DNA of 64,000 nt from Gammaproteobacteria bacterium (GTDB lineage Bacteria > Pseudomonadota > Gammaproteobacteria > Chromatiales > Chromatiaceae). A program made the translations under genes and the position numbers. The DNA lies in NCBI GenBank assembly GCA_009929855.1, contig RZZN01000021.1, positions 1 through 64,000 on the forward strand. Reading direction: 5' to 3'. The notes under the pieces were generated by a model that did not search any database, had not been told where the DNA came from, and worked only from the letters and a program-made list of their open reading frames with translations. Positions 20,586 to 30,900 of this stretch are shown piece after piece; the first letter of the stretch is position 1, and the number at the start of each line of letters is the position of its first letter.

Positions 20586-22382
20586 GTGAATACATCCGAA
20601 ACTCGTCGTCAGCAGTCCCACGTGCCAACTCGGATCGCCGTGGCTGTCGCTGTCGCCCTGGCCACCCCGACTGCCGCGGTCCTCGCCGCCGGCTTGACGA
20701 ACGTTCAAGTGGACGGCACTGCCATCGGCTACTGGGAGGTGGATGGGAACTGTACTGTCGCTGAGAATCCCAATCCAGCCGATCTCGGTGCCATCGTTCA
20801 AGGGTCCAACTCGCAATGCGTGATCGGTGGAGATCAGGGTCCTGGCGGTTATGTTCAGCTTGGGCAGCCACAGAGTCAGGTTTGGGCCACAGCCCCGCAG
20901 AGGCTCATGGGCGACTTCGGTCTAGGTACTCCGAAGGTCAAGCTCGAAAGTCTCAGCCAGGCCGATTGGACCGCTGGCGCATTTCCGAACCGGCTGGTCG
21001 ACCGCTACATCAGCGATGCGGTCGCGGCCAATTGCAATGGCGAGCGTCCTGAGAATTACACTTTCAACGGGACCAACATACTCCAATTGTTGAGCCAATG
21101 CTTCATGAGCGGTGCGCCCGGGGATTGCCAAGGCGAAACGATCACTCCATCGCCAGCTGAGTATGCGAGTGATCCGGATATTGCCTACGCGAGATTCACA
21201 AGCAGCCTCGGTACCATCACTGTCGGGCTCGCGGGAACCTTCGACGCGAATGATGTCCTGGGGATCGGTGAGATTCCTTATCTGTTCTGTCCCGATCCCG
21301 CTAATCCAAACAACCCGCTGCAATGGCCGAGGGTCGACCCCCTCAACCTGAGCGAAGTCGTCAAGCTATCCTATAGCTTCGACGGTCTGAGCTATTCTGC
21401 CCCTGCTTATCTCTATGGCTTCCAGCCGACACCATCCGGTATCTCCGGTCTCTTGCCCTGGTATGACTCGGTCTACGAGGGGCAGATCGGACTCGAGGGC
21501 ACCGTATTCTATAGCCTCAATACTACGCCTTGGCAAACCATCCCTGGTTCGCTAAGCCAGGTCGTCGCCTTTGGACGCTCCTTTGGAGGGGGTGGGGTGG
21601 CGGGAATCACGCCTTCCGGGCTGGTCTGGTACAACAACTATAACCTGCGGACCGGTTTTGGTGACTGGTTGGTCATTCCTGGAACGATCGAGCAGTTGAC
21701 CACCGGCGATCCTGGTACCGGGGACGAGGTGCTAATTGGGCTCAACGCGGATGGCCTCATCTATTTCTCGAATGTGGGCGGGGCATGGGAGAATGTTCCG
21801 GGACGGCTGGCTAGGTCACTCGCCATGGGTTCCAATGGAGATCTCTATGGCATCAATGGTCTGGGTATTCCGTATTATGGGACAGAGGCATCCGATTATG
21901 CGACCTGGTTCCCGATCGAGGGTCAACTTGAAACTCTAGTCGTCGGAGATTTCAATGATGACGGAGTGGATGAGGTCGTCGGAATCAATCAGAACGGTTT
22001 CATCTATTATAGTGCTGACCGGACGACCTGGATGCAAAAGCCGGGTGCGCTCGCTCAATTGACTGTCGGCGACTTCAACGGTGACGGTCGAGATGATCTC
22101 GCGGGAGTGGATGCCGCCGGCGGTATCTATTACACCACGAATCTGAGTGAGGCAGGCACCACCTGGACCCGGATCGATGGTGAGCTCAAGCAGATGATTG
22201 CCGCTGATCTGTTCGATGGCGCTCGTGACGAGCTCGTCGGGATCAACTTCGCAAACAGCGTGTATTATTATGACTGGGATGCTGGACTCTGGACCCAGAT
22301 CGAGGGCACGCTCACGCAGATTGCCGCGGGTGATATCAACGGCAATGGCTTTGATGATCTGGCAGGCATCGACCTGAGATAG
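20586..22382 (+). CDS. Secreted protein with seven-repeat propeller-like domain
   Basis: The protein has 598 residues from the GTG at 20586, chosen because AGGAG lies 10 bases upstream; a GTG at 20577 is too close to it. An extended signal peptide ends near TAAVLAAG. Residues about 40-300 are an unrecognised region with several cysteines. From about 306 to the end, seven repeats of 38-48 residues can be aligned: an aromatic strand (IYYS), a W-x-x-I-P-G-x-L motif and a GDFNGDGRDDLAGI motif. The W-x-x-I-P-G part recalls tectonin blades and the DxNxDGxxD part recalls calcium-binding FG-GAP/VCBS blades. Seven repeats would close a seven-bladed beta-propeller. It is likely an extracellular binding protein; the ligand is unknown. 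Confidence 0.7.
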   Translation: MNTSETRRQQSHVPTRIAVAVAVALATPTAAVLAAGLTNVQVDGTAIGYWEVDGNCTVAENPNPADLGAIVQGSNSQCVIGGDQGPGGYVQLGQPQSQVWATAPQRLMGDFGLGTPKVKLESLSQADWTAGAFPNRLVDRYISDAVAANCNGERPENYTFNGTNILQLLSQCFMSGAPGDCQGETITPSPAEYASDPDIAYARFTSSLGTITVGLAGTFDANDVLGIGEIPYLFCPDPANPNNPLQWPRVDPLNLSEVVKLSYSFDGLSYSAPAYLYGFQPTPSGISGLLPWYDSVYEGQIGLEGTVFYSLNTTPWQTIPGSLSQVVAFGRSFGGGGVAGITPSGLVWYNNYNLRTGFGDWLVIPGTIEQLTTGDPGTGDEVLIGLNADGLIYFSNVGGAWENVPGRLARSLAMGSNGDLYGINGLGIPYYGTEASDYATWFPIEGQLETLVVGDFNDDGVDEVVGINQNGFIYYSADRTTWMQKPGALAQLTVGDFNGDGRDDLAGVDAAGGIYYTTNLSEAGTTWTRIDGELKQMIAADLFDGARDELVGINFANSVYYYDWDAGLWTQIEGTLTQIAAGDINGNGFDDLAGIDLR

Positions 22383-22487
22383 CGCGGATGCTTGGTCGGG
22401 GTCAGACATCCTAGGCCCTGACCAACACATCCAACTGTCTTCGTTCCGAGCCGATCGATCGTTGGATCGAGCGGCCCGCCAACACAA

Positions 22488-22518
22488 GGCCCCGACACTT
22501 GTCGGGGCCATCTTTTTT
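22488..22518 (+). terminator. Rho-independent terminator
   Basis: GGCCCCGACACTTGTCGGGGCC forms an inverted repeat with a 9-10 bp GC-rich stem, followed within three bases by TTTTTT. It lies about 105 bases after the propeller-protein stop and before the polysaccharide genes. Confidence 0.9.
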
Positions 22519-22664
22519 ATCATGAGACCTGTCAGTATCGCGATGGCATGTGTCGATGAAGCGACGCAGCGGATCAACGAAAACATGCCGATGTGCCGAA
22601 GTGAGTCATCCTGATCGATTGTCCGTGGTCGCGATGTCACTCACCAACTGACATTGCTGAGACT

Positions 22665-23627
22665 ATGACCAAGACGCCGACGAGTGTCCAGAATGCTTCG
22701 GCCGATCAGCGCCGAATCTCGCTGGTCTGTCCGTTCTACAACGAGCAGGATGTGGTCCCTCGGTTCTTTGCGAGGGTCCTGCCGATCGTGAAACGAATCG
22801 GCTGCGATTACGAAATCATCTGTGTCAATGATGGCAGCAGCGACGCTACACTCATGGCGCTCATTGCGCAAAAACGAGACTGTCCAAGGATCCAGATCAT
22901 CGATCTGTCACGCAATTTTGGCAAGGAAGCGGCCCTGACGGCCGCCATCGACCACGCGACTGGTGATGCGATCATCCCGATCGATGCCGATCTGCAGGAT
23001 CCCCCCGAGCTGATCCCAGAGATGGTCGAGAAGTGGCGCGGTGGGGCCGAGGTGGTGTTGGCGCGGCGTCGTGATCGAAGCGCTGACTCATGGCGCAAAA
23101 GAACCTCTGCTGGTCTTTTCTACCGAATCCATAACCGCCTTTCCGAGACCGGCATCCCAGACAATGTCGGCGATTTTCGTTTGATGGATCGCAGGGTCGT
23201 CGATGCGGTCAAGCAGCTGGGTGAAACACGTCGATTCATGAAAGGCATCTTTGCCTGGGTTGGTTTCAAGACCGAGGTGCTCGATTATACGCGTGAAGGG
23301 CGGATTGCTGGCGAAAGCAAATTCAACGGCTGGCGACTCTGGAATTTTGCGCTCGAGGGAATCACATCCTTCTCGACCGCGCCGTTGCGCTTCTGGCTCT
23401 ATGCTGGATTGTCGATCGCGATCCTTGCCTTGGCATACGCCTTGATCATCGTGACCAAGACACTCATCCTGGGGATTCAGCTGCCCGGTTATGCCTCCAT
23501 CATCGTGTCCATCCTATTTCTCGGTGGCATCCAGTTGATCAGCATTGGCGTTCTGGGAGAGTATATCGGCAGGATCTATCTGGAAGTCAAAAGACGTCCG
23601 ATCTATATCATTCGTGAGATCTACTGA
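22665..23627 (+). CDS. GT2 family glycosyltransferase, GtrB/DPM1 type
   Basis: This 320-residue membrane-linked glycosyltransferase likely moves a sugar from a nucleotide donor onto undecaprenyl phosphate. The GT-A domain shows CPFYNEQDVV, VNDGSSD and the metal-binding DADLQDPPEL, followed by RRDRSADSW. Two hydrophobic spans near the C-terminus (about 235-260 and 270-295) and LGEYIGRIYLEVKRRP are typical of GtrB/ArnC/PglC-neighbour proteins. The downstream methyltransferase and gtrA follow within 14 bases and by overlap, so the three probably form an operon; GtrB and GtrA would supply and flip a lipid-linked sugar. Confidence 0.88.
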   Translation: MTKTPTSVQNASADQRRISLVCPFYNEQDVVPRFFARVLPIVKRIGCDYEIICVNDGSSDATLMALIAQKRDCPRIQIIDLSRNFGKEAALTAAIDHATGDAIIPIDADLQDPPELIPEMVEKWRGGAEVVLARRRDRSADSWRKRTSAGLFYRIHNRLSETGIPDNVGDFRLMDRRVVDAVKQLGETRRFMKGIFAWVGFKTEVLDYTREGRIAGESKFNGWRLWNFALEGITSFSTAPLRFWLYAGLSIAILALAYALIIVTKTLILGIQLPGYASIIVSILFLGGIQLISIGVLGEYIGRIYLEVKRRPIYIIREIY

Positions 23628-23641
23628 GTCACGCCCTGATC

Positions 23642-24421
23642 ATGATGGAGACTTCATCGTTATCGGATAATCCGCTGTTCGATCTGCAGGAAGCGATTTA
23701 TCTGTCGAAAAATCCAACGCGACGTCGCTTGCATCAAATGCGACTGCGGTGGGTGAGGGAGGCGCTCGCGGATCATGGCCGATCCGTGCCACTCTCGCGG
23801 GCCATCGAGTATGGGCCCGGCTCGGGGCTTTATTTGCCAGAGCTTCTCGATGTCTGCGATGAGGTCATCGCCGCGGATGTCGAGATGGCCTATCTGTCGG
23901 GTATCCACTCGCGCCTGTCTGATTCTCGACGGATCAGTCTGATCGTCGATGACATACAGGATTCCAAGTTCGCGGATCAGACCTTCGGTCTCGCTCTCTG
24001 CAGCGAGGTTCTCGAGCACATTCAAAGTCCAGAGCTTGGCCTGAAGACGCTGTATCGTATCTTGGCGCCCGGTGGAATCGCAGTGGTGACGACGCCACAA
24101 CGTTTCAGTCTGATGGAGCTTTCATGCAAGATCGCCTTTCTCCCTGGGGCGATCCAATTGGTGCGACGAATCTATCGCGAGCCCGTGCTTGAGACCGGCC
24201 ATATCAGCTTGCGCACTCAATCGGCCTTTCAAGCGGCGATCGCCGCGGCTGGATTTCAGATCATCCGACAAGAGCGCTTCGGACTCTATCTGCCCTTGCT
24301 CGCCGAGTTTGGTGGGATGCGCGGTGGCCGGCTGATTGAAAGGCTGGAGGCGCGCATGTATGACTCGCGATGGTCATGGGCCTTATGGACTCAGGCATAC
24401 GTCCTTGGCAGGCACGGATGA
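23642..24421 (+). CDS. Class I SAM-dependent methyltransferase
   Basis: The 259-residue protein has a Rossmann-type SAM site (AIEYGPGSGLYLPEL), an acidic residue at the end of strand 2 (IAADVEMAYL), and LCSEVLEHIQSPELGL with ILAPGGIAVVTTPQ, which are typical motifs of the family. The substrate is not evident; its location between gtrB and gtrA suggests it modifies a lipid-linked or surface sugar. The stop overlaps the gtrA start as ATGA. Confidence 0.8.
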   Translation: MMETSSLSDNPLFDLQEAIYLSKNPTRRRLHQMRLRWVREALADHGRSVPLSRAIEYGPGSGLYLPELLDVCDEVIAADVEMAYLSGIHSRLSDSRRISLIVDDIQDSKFADQTFGLALCSEVLEHIQSPELGLKTLYRILAPGGIAVVTTPQRFSLMELSCKIAFLPGAIQLVRRIYREPVLETGHISLRTQSAFQAAIAAAGFQIIRQERFGLYLPLLAEFGGMRGGRLIERLEARMYDSRWSWALWTQAYVLGRHG

Positions 24422-24813
24422 TCAGGCGTTCGAGCATGGCAAGACTCGTGCGATATATCATCGTTGGATTGACCACGATGGGTGTCTATCTTGCAGCGGG
24501 TGCCGTCCTGAATGCGTCCGGACTTTCGATCAGATGGATCGCGCCACTCGCCTTTGGTGCCGCGATCCTGTTCAACTATGTCATGCAGCGTCAGTGGGTC
24601 TTCTCAGATGCCCGACCGGTCAGTGCAAGCCTACCCAAGTATGTCATCATGATCTTGACCGGTTTCATCATCAACTCGGTGGTGATCGAAACCGTGGCAA
24701 CTCAGGCCCCCTTGGTGATTGCACAAGTGATCGCGGCAGTATTCGTCATCGCGGCCAACGCACTCTTCCTCTTTCTCTGGGTCTTCGCGGTGCGACCGGG
24801 TTGCTCAAGATGA
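24418..24813 (+). CDS. gtrA: GtrA family membrane protein
   Basis: The 131-residue protein is mostly four hydrophobic helices with VRYIIVGLTTMGVYL at the start and FNYVMQRQWVFSD in the middle, the hallmark GtrA sequence. GtrA proteins are proposed flippases for undecaprenyl-phosphate-linked sugars. The ATG at 24418 overlaps the preceding stop (ATGA). Its 3' end overlaps the convergent membrane-protein gene by 9 bases. Confidence 0.88.
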   Translation: MIRRSSMARLVRYIIVGLTTMGVYLAAGAVLNASGLSIRWIAPLAFGAAILFNYVMQRQWVFSDARPVSASLPKYVIMILTGFIINSVVIETVATQAPLVIAQVIAAVFVIAANALFLFLWVFAVRPGCSR

Positions 24814-26547
24814 TCCTGTGGTCTGGCCGATATCCAGGATGAGATGTCGGCCATCATCGAGAACGATCACCGCGCCTGCCCTGACGAGGCCCTCGATCAA
24901 CTCCTGGGCGCGATCTTCGTATCCGGATCGATTGATCCAGATCACTCCGAAACCTGATGTGCTGGCCGCGGCGATGAGCTCACCTCCGGTCAGGCCCGCG
25001 ATCCGGTTCTGCCATTCGCGATGCGCATTGGAAAAGGACGGCCAACTCCAGCGCATGTTCCGATCGGCAAACAAGAAAGGTCTCAGATGATCGTATGACT
25101 GCATCTGCCCATGCATGCTCAGTGATGGAAAGCCCGTGAGCGGAAGTTGTAGCGTTGCGACACCGTTCGGGTAAAGCGAGCTGAACTCAGACATGATGCG
25201 TTGTTCGGCAAGATATTCCTGAGTATCGCCCGCTTGACGATCGAGCATCGAGGCACGGTCCAGGAGTTGGTCATAGAGACTGAAACCGGCGAGGAGCGTG
25301 AAGACCACGAGCAGTCCGATGTTGGCTCGCGCCGATCGCTTGGCGCGGTATTGCTGAAGCACCAGGCTCAATGCGGCGAAGCTGAAAAAGGCAATGATCA
25401 CCGAGAATCGGTTGTATGCTCGAATTTGCTCGGATACGGCGAGGTTGAAGAGTGCGCCGAATCCCCCGACCGTGATCATCAATAGGGTGAACAATGTCAA
25501 GGCGGCGATGGCTCCAAGCTGGTCGGCGTGGGTTCCGGCGAGCCTCGTGGTATCGACGATCCGCAGTGACACAAGAATGAGTAGAACGAATCCGAGTCCA
25601 GCCATGAGTCCCAAGCGAGCCGAGAGATTTTCGTTTTCGTTCGGGTAGCCAGCAGTGATATCGGCACGCGCCCAGTTGGCAAGGACATCGACCCTGTTGT
25701 CTTGATGGGGAGAGAGCATCCGCCGAATCTTCGCGGCATAGACCTCGGCTTCCGCTGGGCTTTTGACGATCATCTCCGGCGGGTAGCCTTGCTGGTGCCA
25801 GCTGTAGAAGGTTGGCGTCAAATTGAGGGCTGTCGCGCCCACGACCAGGGCGGAGCAGACGAGCGCCACACGGATGATGTGTGTCGAGCGATGATTGATC
25901 CATCCATAGAGAGCGGCGAAGGCGAACAGACCGACCGAAAAGAAACTGAAGTAGATGTAGTTGAAGCCCAGGGCGATGCAGGACGCATAGAGCAGGTTTT
26001 TTTTCCACTTGGCAAGATCGGCATGCTGGCCGCTTGCAATTGAGATGGCGAGGGCCGCGGCGAGTGGCACCAGGTAGTAGACCAGATTCAGGTGCGCCAC
26101 GTTGCGGAAGAGCGCATAGGGTAGGAATGCATATAGAATGCCGGCGACGCCGGCAACCCACCACTGAATATCGAGAATACGCAGTGCCAGCAGCGTCGAC
26201 CATCCAGACAGGACCAGCGTGGCGAGCCAGAATACATTCAACAAGAGCCCCGGCGTGGGCGCGAATGGCGACAGCAGCTTCATGATCGACCAGTCGAGAC
26301 TGGTCATCAATGGAAAGGCGGCGCCACTCATCTCGAAGGGGGCTGAGAGTTGAGGAATCGTCCAGGTCCATCCATTCAAGAGTAGGCCCTGGACATACAT
26401 CAATTGGATGACAGTGTCGCCGATATAGCTGAAGGGCACGCGCAGGTCGTAATCGCTCAGACCGAAAGCGAAGTCGGCGAGCAGGATGATGAAGAGCCCC
26501 TGGATGAGATAAGGAGCGATCACGGCGGCTTTGCGAAGCTTCAACAT
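24805..26547 (-). CDS. Polytopic membrane protein, GT-C glycosyltransferase-like
   Basis: The 580-residue protein starts at MLKLRKAAVIAPYLIQ. It has about ten to twelve hydrophobic helices, then a soluble C-terminal domain of about 150 residues. The first periplasmic loop contains SDYDLRVPFSYIGD, an acidic signature like those of GT-C enzymes and oligosaccharide-modifying membrane proteins. No exact family is recognised. Convergent with gtrA and next to GtrB, it could transfer the flipped sugar onto the O-polysaccharide, as GtrC proteins do. This role is inference. Confidence 0.6.
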   Translation of the reverse strand: MLKLRKAAVIAPYLIQGLFIILLADFAFGLSDYDLRVPFSYIGDTVIQLMYVQGLLLNGWTWTIPQLSAPFEMSGAAFPLMTSLDWSIMKLLSPFAPTPGLLLNVFWLATLVLSGWSTLLALRILDIQWWVAGVAGILYAFLPYALFRNVAHLNLVYYLVPLAAALAISIASGQHADLAKWKKNLLYASCIALGFNYIYFSFFSVGLFAFAALYGWINHRSTHIIRVALVCSALVVGATALNLTPTFYSWHQQGYPPEMIVKSPAEAEVYAAKIRRMLSPHQDNRVDVLANWARADITAGYPNENENLSARLGLMAGLGFVLLILVSLRIVDTTRLAGTHADQLGAIAALTLFTLLMITVGGFGALFNLAVSEQIRAYNRFSVIIAFFSFAALSLVLQQYRAKRSARANIGLLVVFTLLAGFSLYDQLLDRASMLDRQAGDTQEYLAEQRIMSEFSSLYPNGVATLQLPLTGFPSLSMHGQMQSYDHLRPFLFADRNMRWSWPSFSNAHREWQNRIAGLTGGELIAAASTSGFGVIWINRSGYEDRAQELIEGLVRAGAVIVLDDGRHLILDIGQTTGSS

Positions 26548-26620
26548 GAGGGTGCGACTCGACGGCAAGGGGTGACAGACGCTCGAGCGATTGGTCGCAG
26601 TGTCTGGGACATGGCTGATC

Positions 26621-27757
26621 CTAACGCTTGATGAGCTCCACGCTTTCGACCCGACAGCCGAGATCCTGGAAGCGCGCCACATGGTTGCTGACCAGGTCGA
26701 GATCCATCCGATATCGCCCTGGCTCGAGGTCATCCGGTAGTGGAACCTCGAGCTGGATCTGCTCGTCTGGCGCGACGTCATGAGGAATACGCACCCATGG
26801 GATGATCCGATGATACAGCGGATCATCGACCTTGAAGAGCTCGGCGGCGATGTGCACGGCACCCGTGTCGATGCCATGTTGACCGCACAGCCAGGTGGCA
26901 TGTCCGTGATTGCAAAGGATCACCCTGAGCCGTTGCTCAGTGCTGGTGCTCAGCTCGATGGGTCCTTCGTGAGGAATGTCAATCCTGGCAGCGAGCCCGA
27001 GAACCGATGTGCTGTCGAATCGCGAGCTTGGCTTCATTCCGGTGAGGATGGCGCGCCCATCTTCCACGTTGGCGATCCTGACCTGCTCGAATCCGACGCT
27101 GCGCATGCAGGCCGCCATTGCCGAGGGTGTGGGAATGAAGAAATTGGACGGGGCCTCGAGCGCGCTCGCTGGGTTTTCGATGCACAGCAAAGGATAGGCG
27201 TGACGCTGGTCCGCGCCATAGACGAATGGGGTCTCTGGGAGATCGAAGTCAGCGGGTGCAACCGCGGTCTCGAGGATGATCTGCCGTCCGGTGATCCAGA
27301 AGAGCTTCTCCAATCCCAGATAGAAATGTTTGAGGTGATACACCAATCCAAGCGCGAGGACGAGATCGAAGGTGCCGTGTGTCCGAGGATCGAGCTCGTA
27401 GAGTCCAAGCCGTTCGAAGCTGCAATTGCGAGCCTCCAGGACTGCGGCACAGAAGCGCGCCTGGCGGACATGATGGTAACGGGCGTCGACGCCAAGGATA
27501 CGTTGCGCTTTTCTCTCATGACAGCGGAATGCGTAAAACCCACCATTACAGCCGACATCGAGAACGGATTGACCGGATAGATCCTCTGGAATGATGTGTT
27601 GGAGGCGCTTCCAGGTCGATCGCGGATGATCGGCTGGCTCGCCGAAATGACTGATCTTCTTGGTGACCAGTCCATGCGGCAATTCGATTCGATGAAACCA
27701 GGGCTCCAGCTCGTTGATGCCATCGGCAATGATTTGCGGGGTCGGGGATCTGTTCAA
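26621..27757 (-). CDS. SAM methyltransferase with C-terminal beta-sandwich-like domain
   Basis: The 378-residue protein has a DUF1698/CmoB-like methyltransferase module (about 1-245). Motifs include LPHGLVTKKISHFGEP, VLDVGCNGGFYAF (SAM site), GVDARYHHVRQARF and LALGLVYHLKHFYLGLE. The last 130 residues (about 250-378) look beta-rich, with LRVILCNHGHATWL and VPLPDDLEPGRYRMDLDLV, similar in style to the carbohydrate-binding tails of Wzt. It is not CmoB itself, which lacks this tail. Its place in the polysaccharide cluster suggests sugar methylation. Confidence 0.72.
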   Translation of the reverse strand: MNRSPTPQIIADGINELEPWFHRIELPHGLVTKKISHFGEPADHPRSTWKRLQHIIPEDLSGQSVLDVGCNGGFYAFRCHERKAQRILGVDARYHHVRQARFCAAVLEARNCSFERLGLYELDPRTHGTFDLVLALGLVYHLKHFYLGLEKLFWITGRQIILETAVAPADFDLPETPFVYGADQRHAYPLLCIENPASALEAPSNFFIPTPSAMAACMRSVGFEQVRIANVEDGRAILTGMKPSSRFDSTSVLGLAARIDIPHEGPIELSTSTEQRLRVILCNHGHATWLCGQHGIDTGAVHIAAELFKVDDPLYHRIIPWVRIPHDVAPDEQIQLEVPLPDDLEPGRYRMDLDLVSNHVARFQDLGCRVESVELIKR

Positions 27758-27956
27758 TGTACTCTCCTTGGGTCACCCGATACTTGAGGGTGGATACGTT
27801 CTCTACGAGCACGCGAAGTGCTGAGTGGTTGTTGGTCGTCGGCGTGTTGCGACCTCGAGGTCATCGTCACTCACTCTATCCTGATAGATCCTCATGTTTG
27901 CGCCGAATTCGATACAGAGACAGTGACTGAGTTGAGCGCCGATCGCAAGCACGGCA

Positions 27957-30900
27957 TCATCCCACGCGCCTTGCGCTCTCCTGCGCGGGATCGAGATCGA
28001 GTGCGAGCATCAAGCGACTCGCGCTCTCCCGCCAAGTCAGCCACGGCATCCCAGCAGAGCGTGGATGCGCATTGTCTCGGTAGAGAGCCAGCCACTGTTC
28101 GATGGCTTGGCTCAAGTCTTGTGCGGTCGACGCGGTGAAATAGAAGGCGTGATCGCCGACGACCTCGCGAAAGACCGGGATGTCGCGGACGATGAGCGCA
28201 ATTCCATGCTGGGCAGCCTCGATGAGGGGTAAGCCAAAGCCCTCGCCAAGTGATGCGGCGATCAAGCAGGATGCCCTGGAATACAGCGTCTCGAGATGGG
28301 CATCACTGATCCCCGCGAGCCAGAACAGACGTCTGTTGAGCTGTGGGTGGCCGAGCAGTGCGTCGATCGTGGCGGGGATGTCACGACGCGATGAGTCGGG
28401 TAGATCGCACCAGCCTTCCTTACCGACGATGAAAAGATTGACGTCGCGACCCGTCTCCCAAAGGTGGGTGAAGGCATCGATGACTTGTCGGTAGGCCTTG
28501 CGTGGCTCGATCGTTCCGACCATGAGAAAGGTTGGGCGTGACTCGATCAGCTGATCCAGGCTCGACGCGTTCTGTGCTGCATCATCGTTGGGCTCGATCG
28601 CCCTGAAATCGGCCCCGTGGTGTGACCAGGCAAGACTGAATGGTCGTCGGTGACTCCAATCGAGACCGACCTCGCGTTGCCAAGACCCGAGATCCTCAGC
28701 GACAGTGCGCGAGACACAGACCGCGCCGTCGAGTGTGGACACCATTTCGAGCCAGTTCGCGAAGGGTTGGGTTGCATTCGGTGGAAAGACCTCGGGTCGT
28801 CGGATCGGGAGGAGGTCATGCACCATGAAGAAGACCCGGACGCCGCGATTGCGGTAATCGGTATAGAGTCCGCAATGGGCGGCTTGAGTCATCCGATCGC
28901 CTGAGTAATCGAGCCCGAGCAGCAGATCACCTGGTCGAGGCTCGAGCGGCTCGTCGTCGAGCACATCGCTCGCGCACCCCAAGAGCCCCAGTGTATAGCG
29001 ATGGGCATGCCGATATTGCCAGCCCGTGGCTGTCCGCTGCAGATAGACCGGCTCGACGCGGAAGCCTTTTGGGGGGGCTTCGAGCAGCGCTAGAGTCAGC
29101 TCGCGCGCGACACGTTCGATACCGGTCTTGAGGTCGTTGGCACAGGTTGCCGTGATATCCAGATAGAGATGGCGATGTGGCTCGCTAGAGGGCAGGTCGA
29201 TGTCGAGCATTCGCGACAATCTGATCAGCTCGACTGGATCGACCTGGCACGGTAGGAGGTTGGCGATCGCGCGGGTCAGCAAGGGAGGTCTGGTCTTGCC
29301 GCGCGCATAGAGCTGCTCGATCGCTTCCACATAGCCTCGCGCGCACTCCTCGGGCGCATGATGTGAATGGATCAGCTCGAGAGCACGCGTACTCAACTCT
29401 TGCCGCCGTGCTGGCTGGGACCAGAGTGTGTCGAGTGCCTCGACGAGCGCTGACTGCTCGAATGGATCGTCCAGCATCCAAACCGTGTCAGATGGGAATT
29501 CGGCGAACGAGCCGTTGGCATTGACGATCGTTGCCAATCCATGACTCAGGCAATCCAGGAGGGTTCCCGATGTCTCACCGCGTGATCCTGTGCGCAGCTG
29601 GACGGCCAGATCGGCAGACACGAGATACTGCCGATAGCGCGCGCGATCGACCCAGCCGGTGAAGATGACGCGGTTGCGTGCCGATGTGGCGCTGATGAGG
29701 TCATGAAGGCGTTTCTGATAGTCCCCGGGTGGGCTTTCGCCGACAAAGATGAGATGGCAGCGCGGGTCTTGACTCGAGCTCGACCGCAGGAATGCCTGCG
29801 CCAATTCAAGGTTGAGCTTGTTCGGATTGAGGAAGCCGAAGCTACAGATCAAGAAGTCGTGTGGCTCGAATCCGAGTTGCGCGCGGGCCAAGGCTCGATC
29901 CGTCTCCTTGGGGATTGCCCGCAGATGCGGAATGATTCGCCACTCATGCGCGATGCGCGCGCCCAACCATTGCTCGGCGAGGCGGCGGGAATAGGCCGAA
30001 TGCACGATGACACCGATCGCTTGCTGCACCAGGGTGAGATTGACTGGATACTCATGCTTGATGCGGTCGAGATCCCTGTCTCGAAGCCGATCGCGGAGCG
30101 CCGAGTAGCCATGGCTCAGATAGAGCTCAGTGGTCCAGCGATGCGCCAGCGCGCCGCTGGCCTCTGCCCAGTGCATCAGATGCCCAAGGAAGAAATCGTG
30201 GAGTACGAGGATGCCCGGAACCTCGCCGATGAGCTGAAGCATATGGGCATGGAATGGTGCATTGCCGACATGGTAGATGACGCGGTCCAAACGAGACGCG
30301 TGCTCGAGCAGCCAGTCGAGGTTGCGGATGCGGTAGTCGGTCTGACCCTGTCCCTGACCATACAGGGTGTCTGGGCCTCCGACGACGACGTCGATGTCGT
30401 AGTGGCGCGAGAGCTCAGGCAGGAGCTCGGCGCTGTAGTCGGCGATCCCCGTGCGATCTGGTGGGAATGGTGAGACCACCGCGAGCCTGGGCCGCCGCGA
30501 ATGCGCATGAATGATCGGTGGTGCTTGGCTGACCCTGATCGATCTCTGCCGCAATGAGTGGAGGATGATCTCTCCGATGGGCTTGTCTGGACTCTCGGCC
30601 AGGAGTGCCGATCGATTGACGACTGAGCTCGGGGGCAAGCCGAGCTGAGCGATGAGGGCTCGACGCATGCTCTCCGATTGGGTGAGGACGAGTGATGCAC
30701 GATTGAGGATGGCCGCTCGGCTGGGATGATCCAGGAGATGCTGCCTCGCCTTGTCCTGGTGCCCTTCCGAGAGTGTGCGCGGATGCATACAATCGATCGA
30801 AACGCTGAGCGGAAGACCAGTCTCGAGCATCTGATGACCGATGATGGCCTCATCCGTATCCAGGTCCAGGATGCTGCATACATGGACCAGGTCTGGCGCC

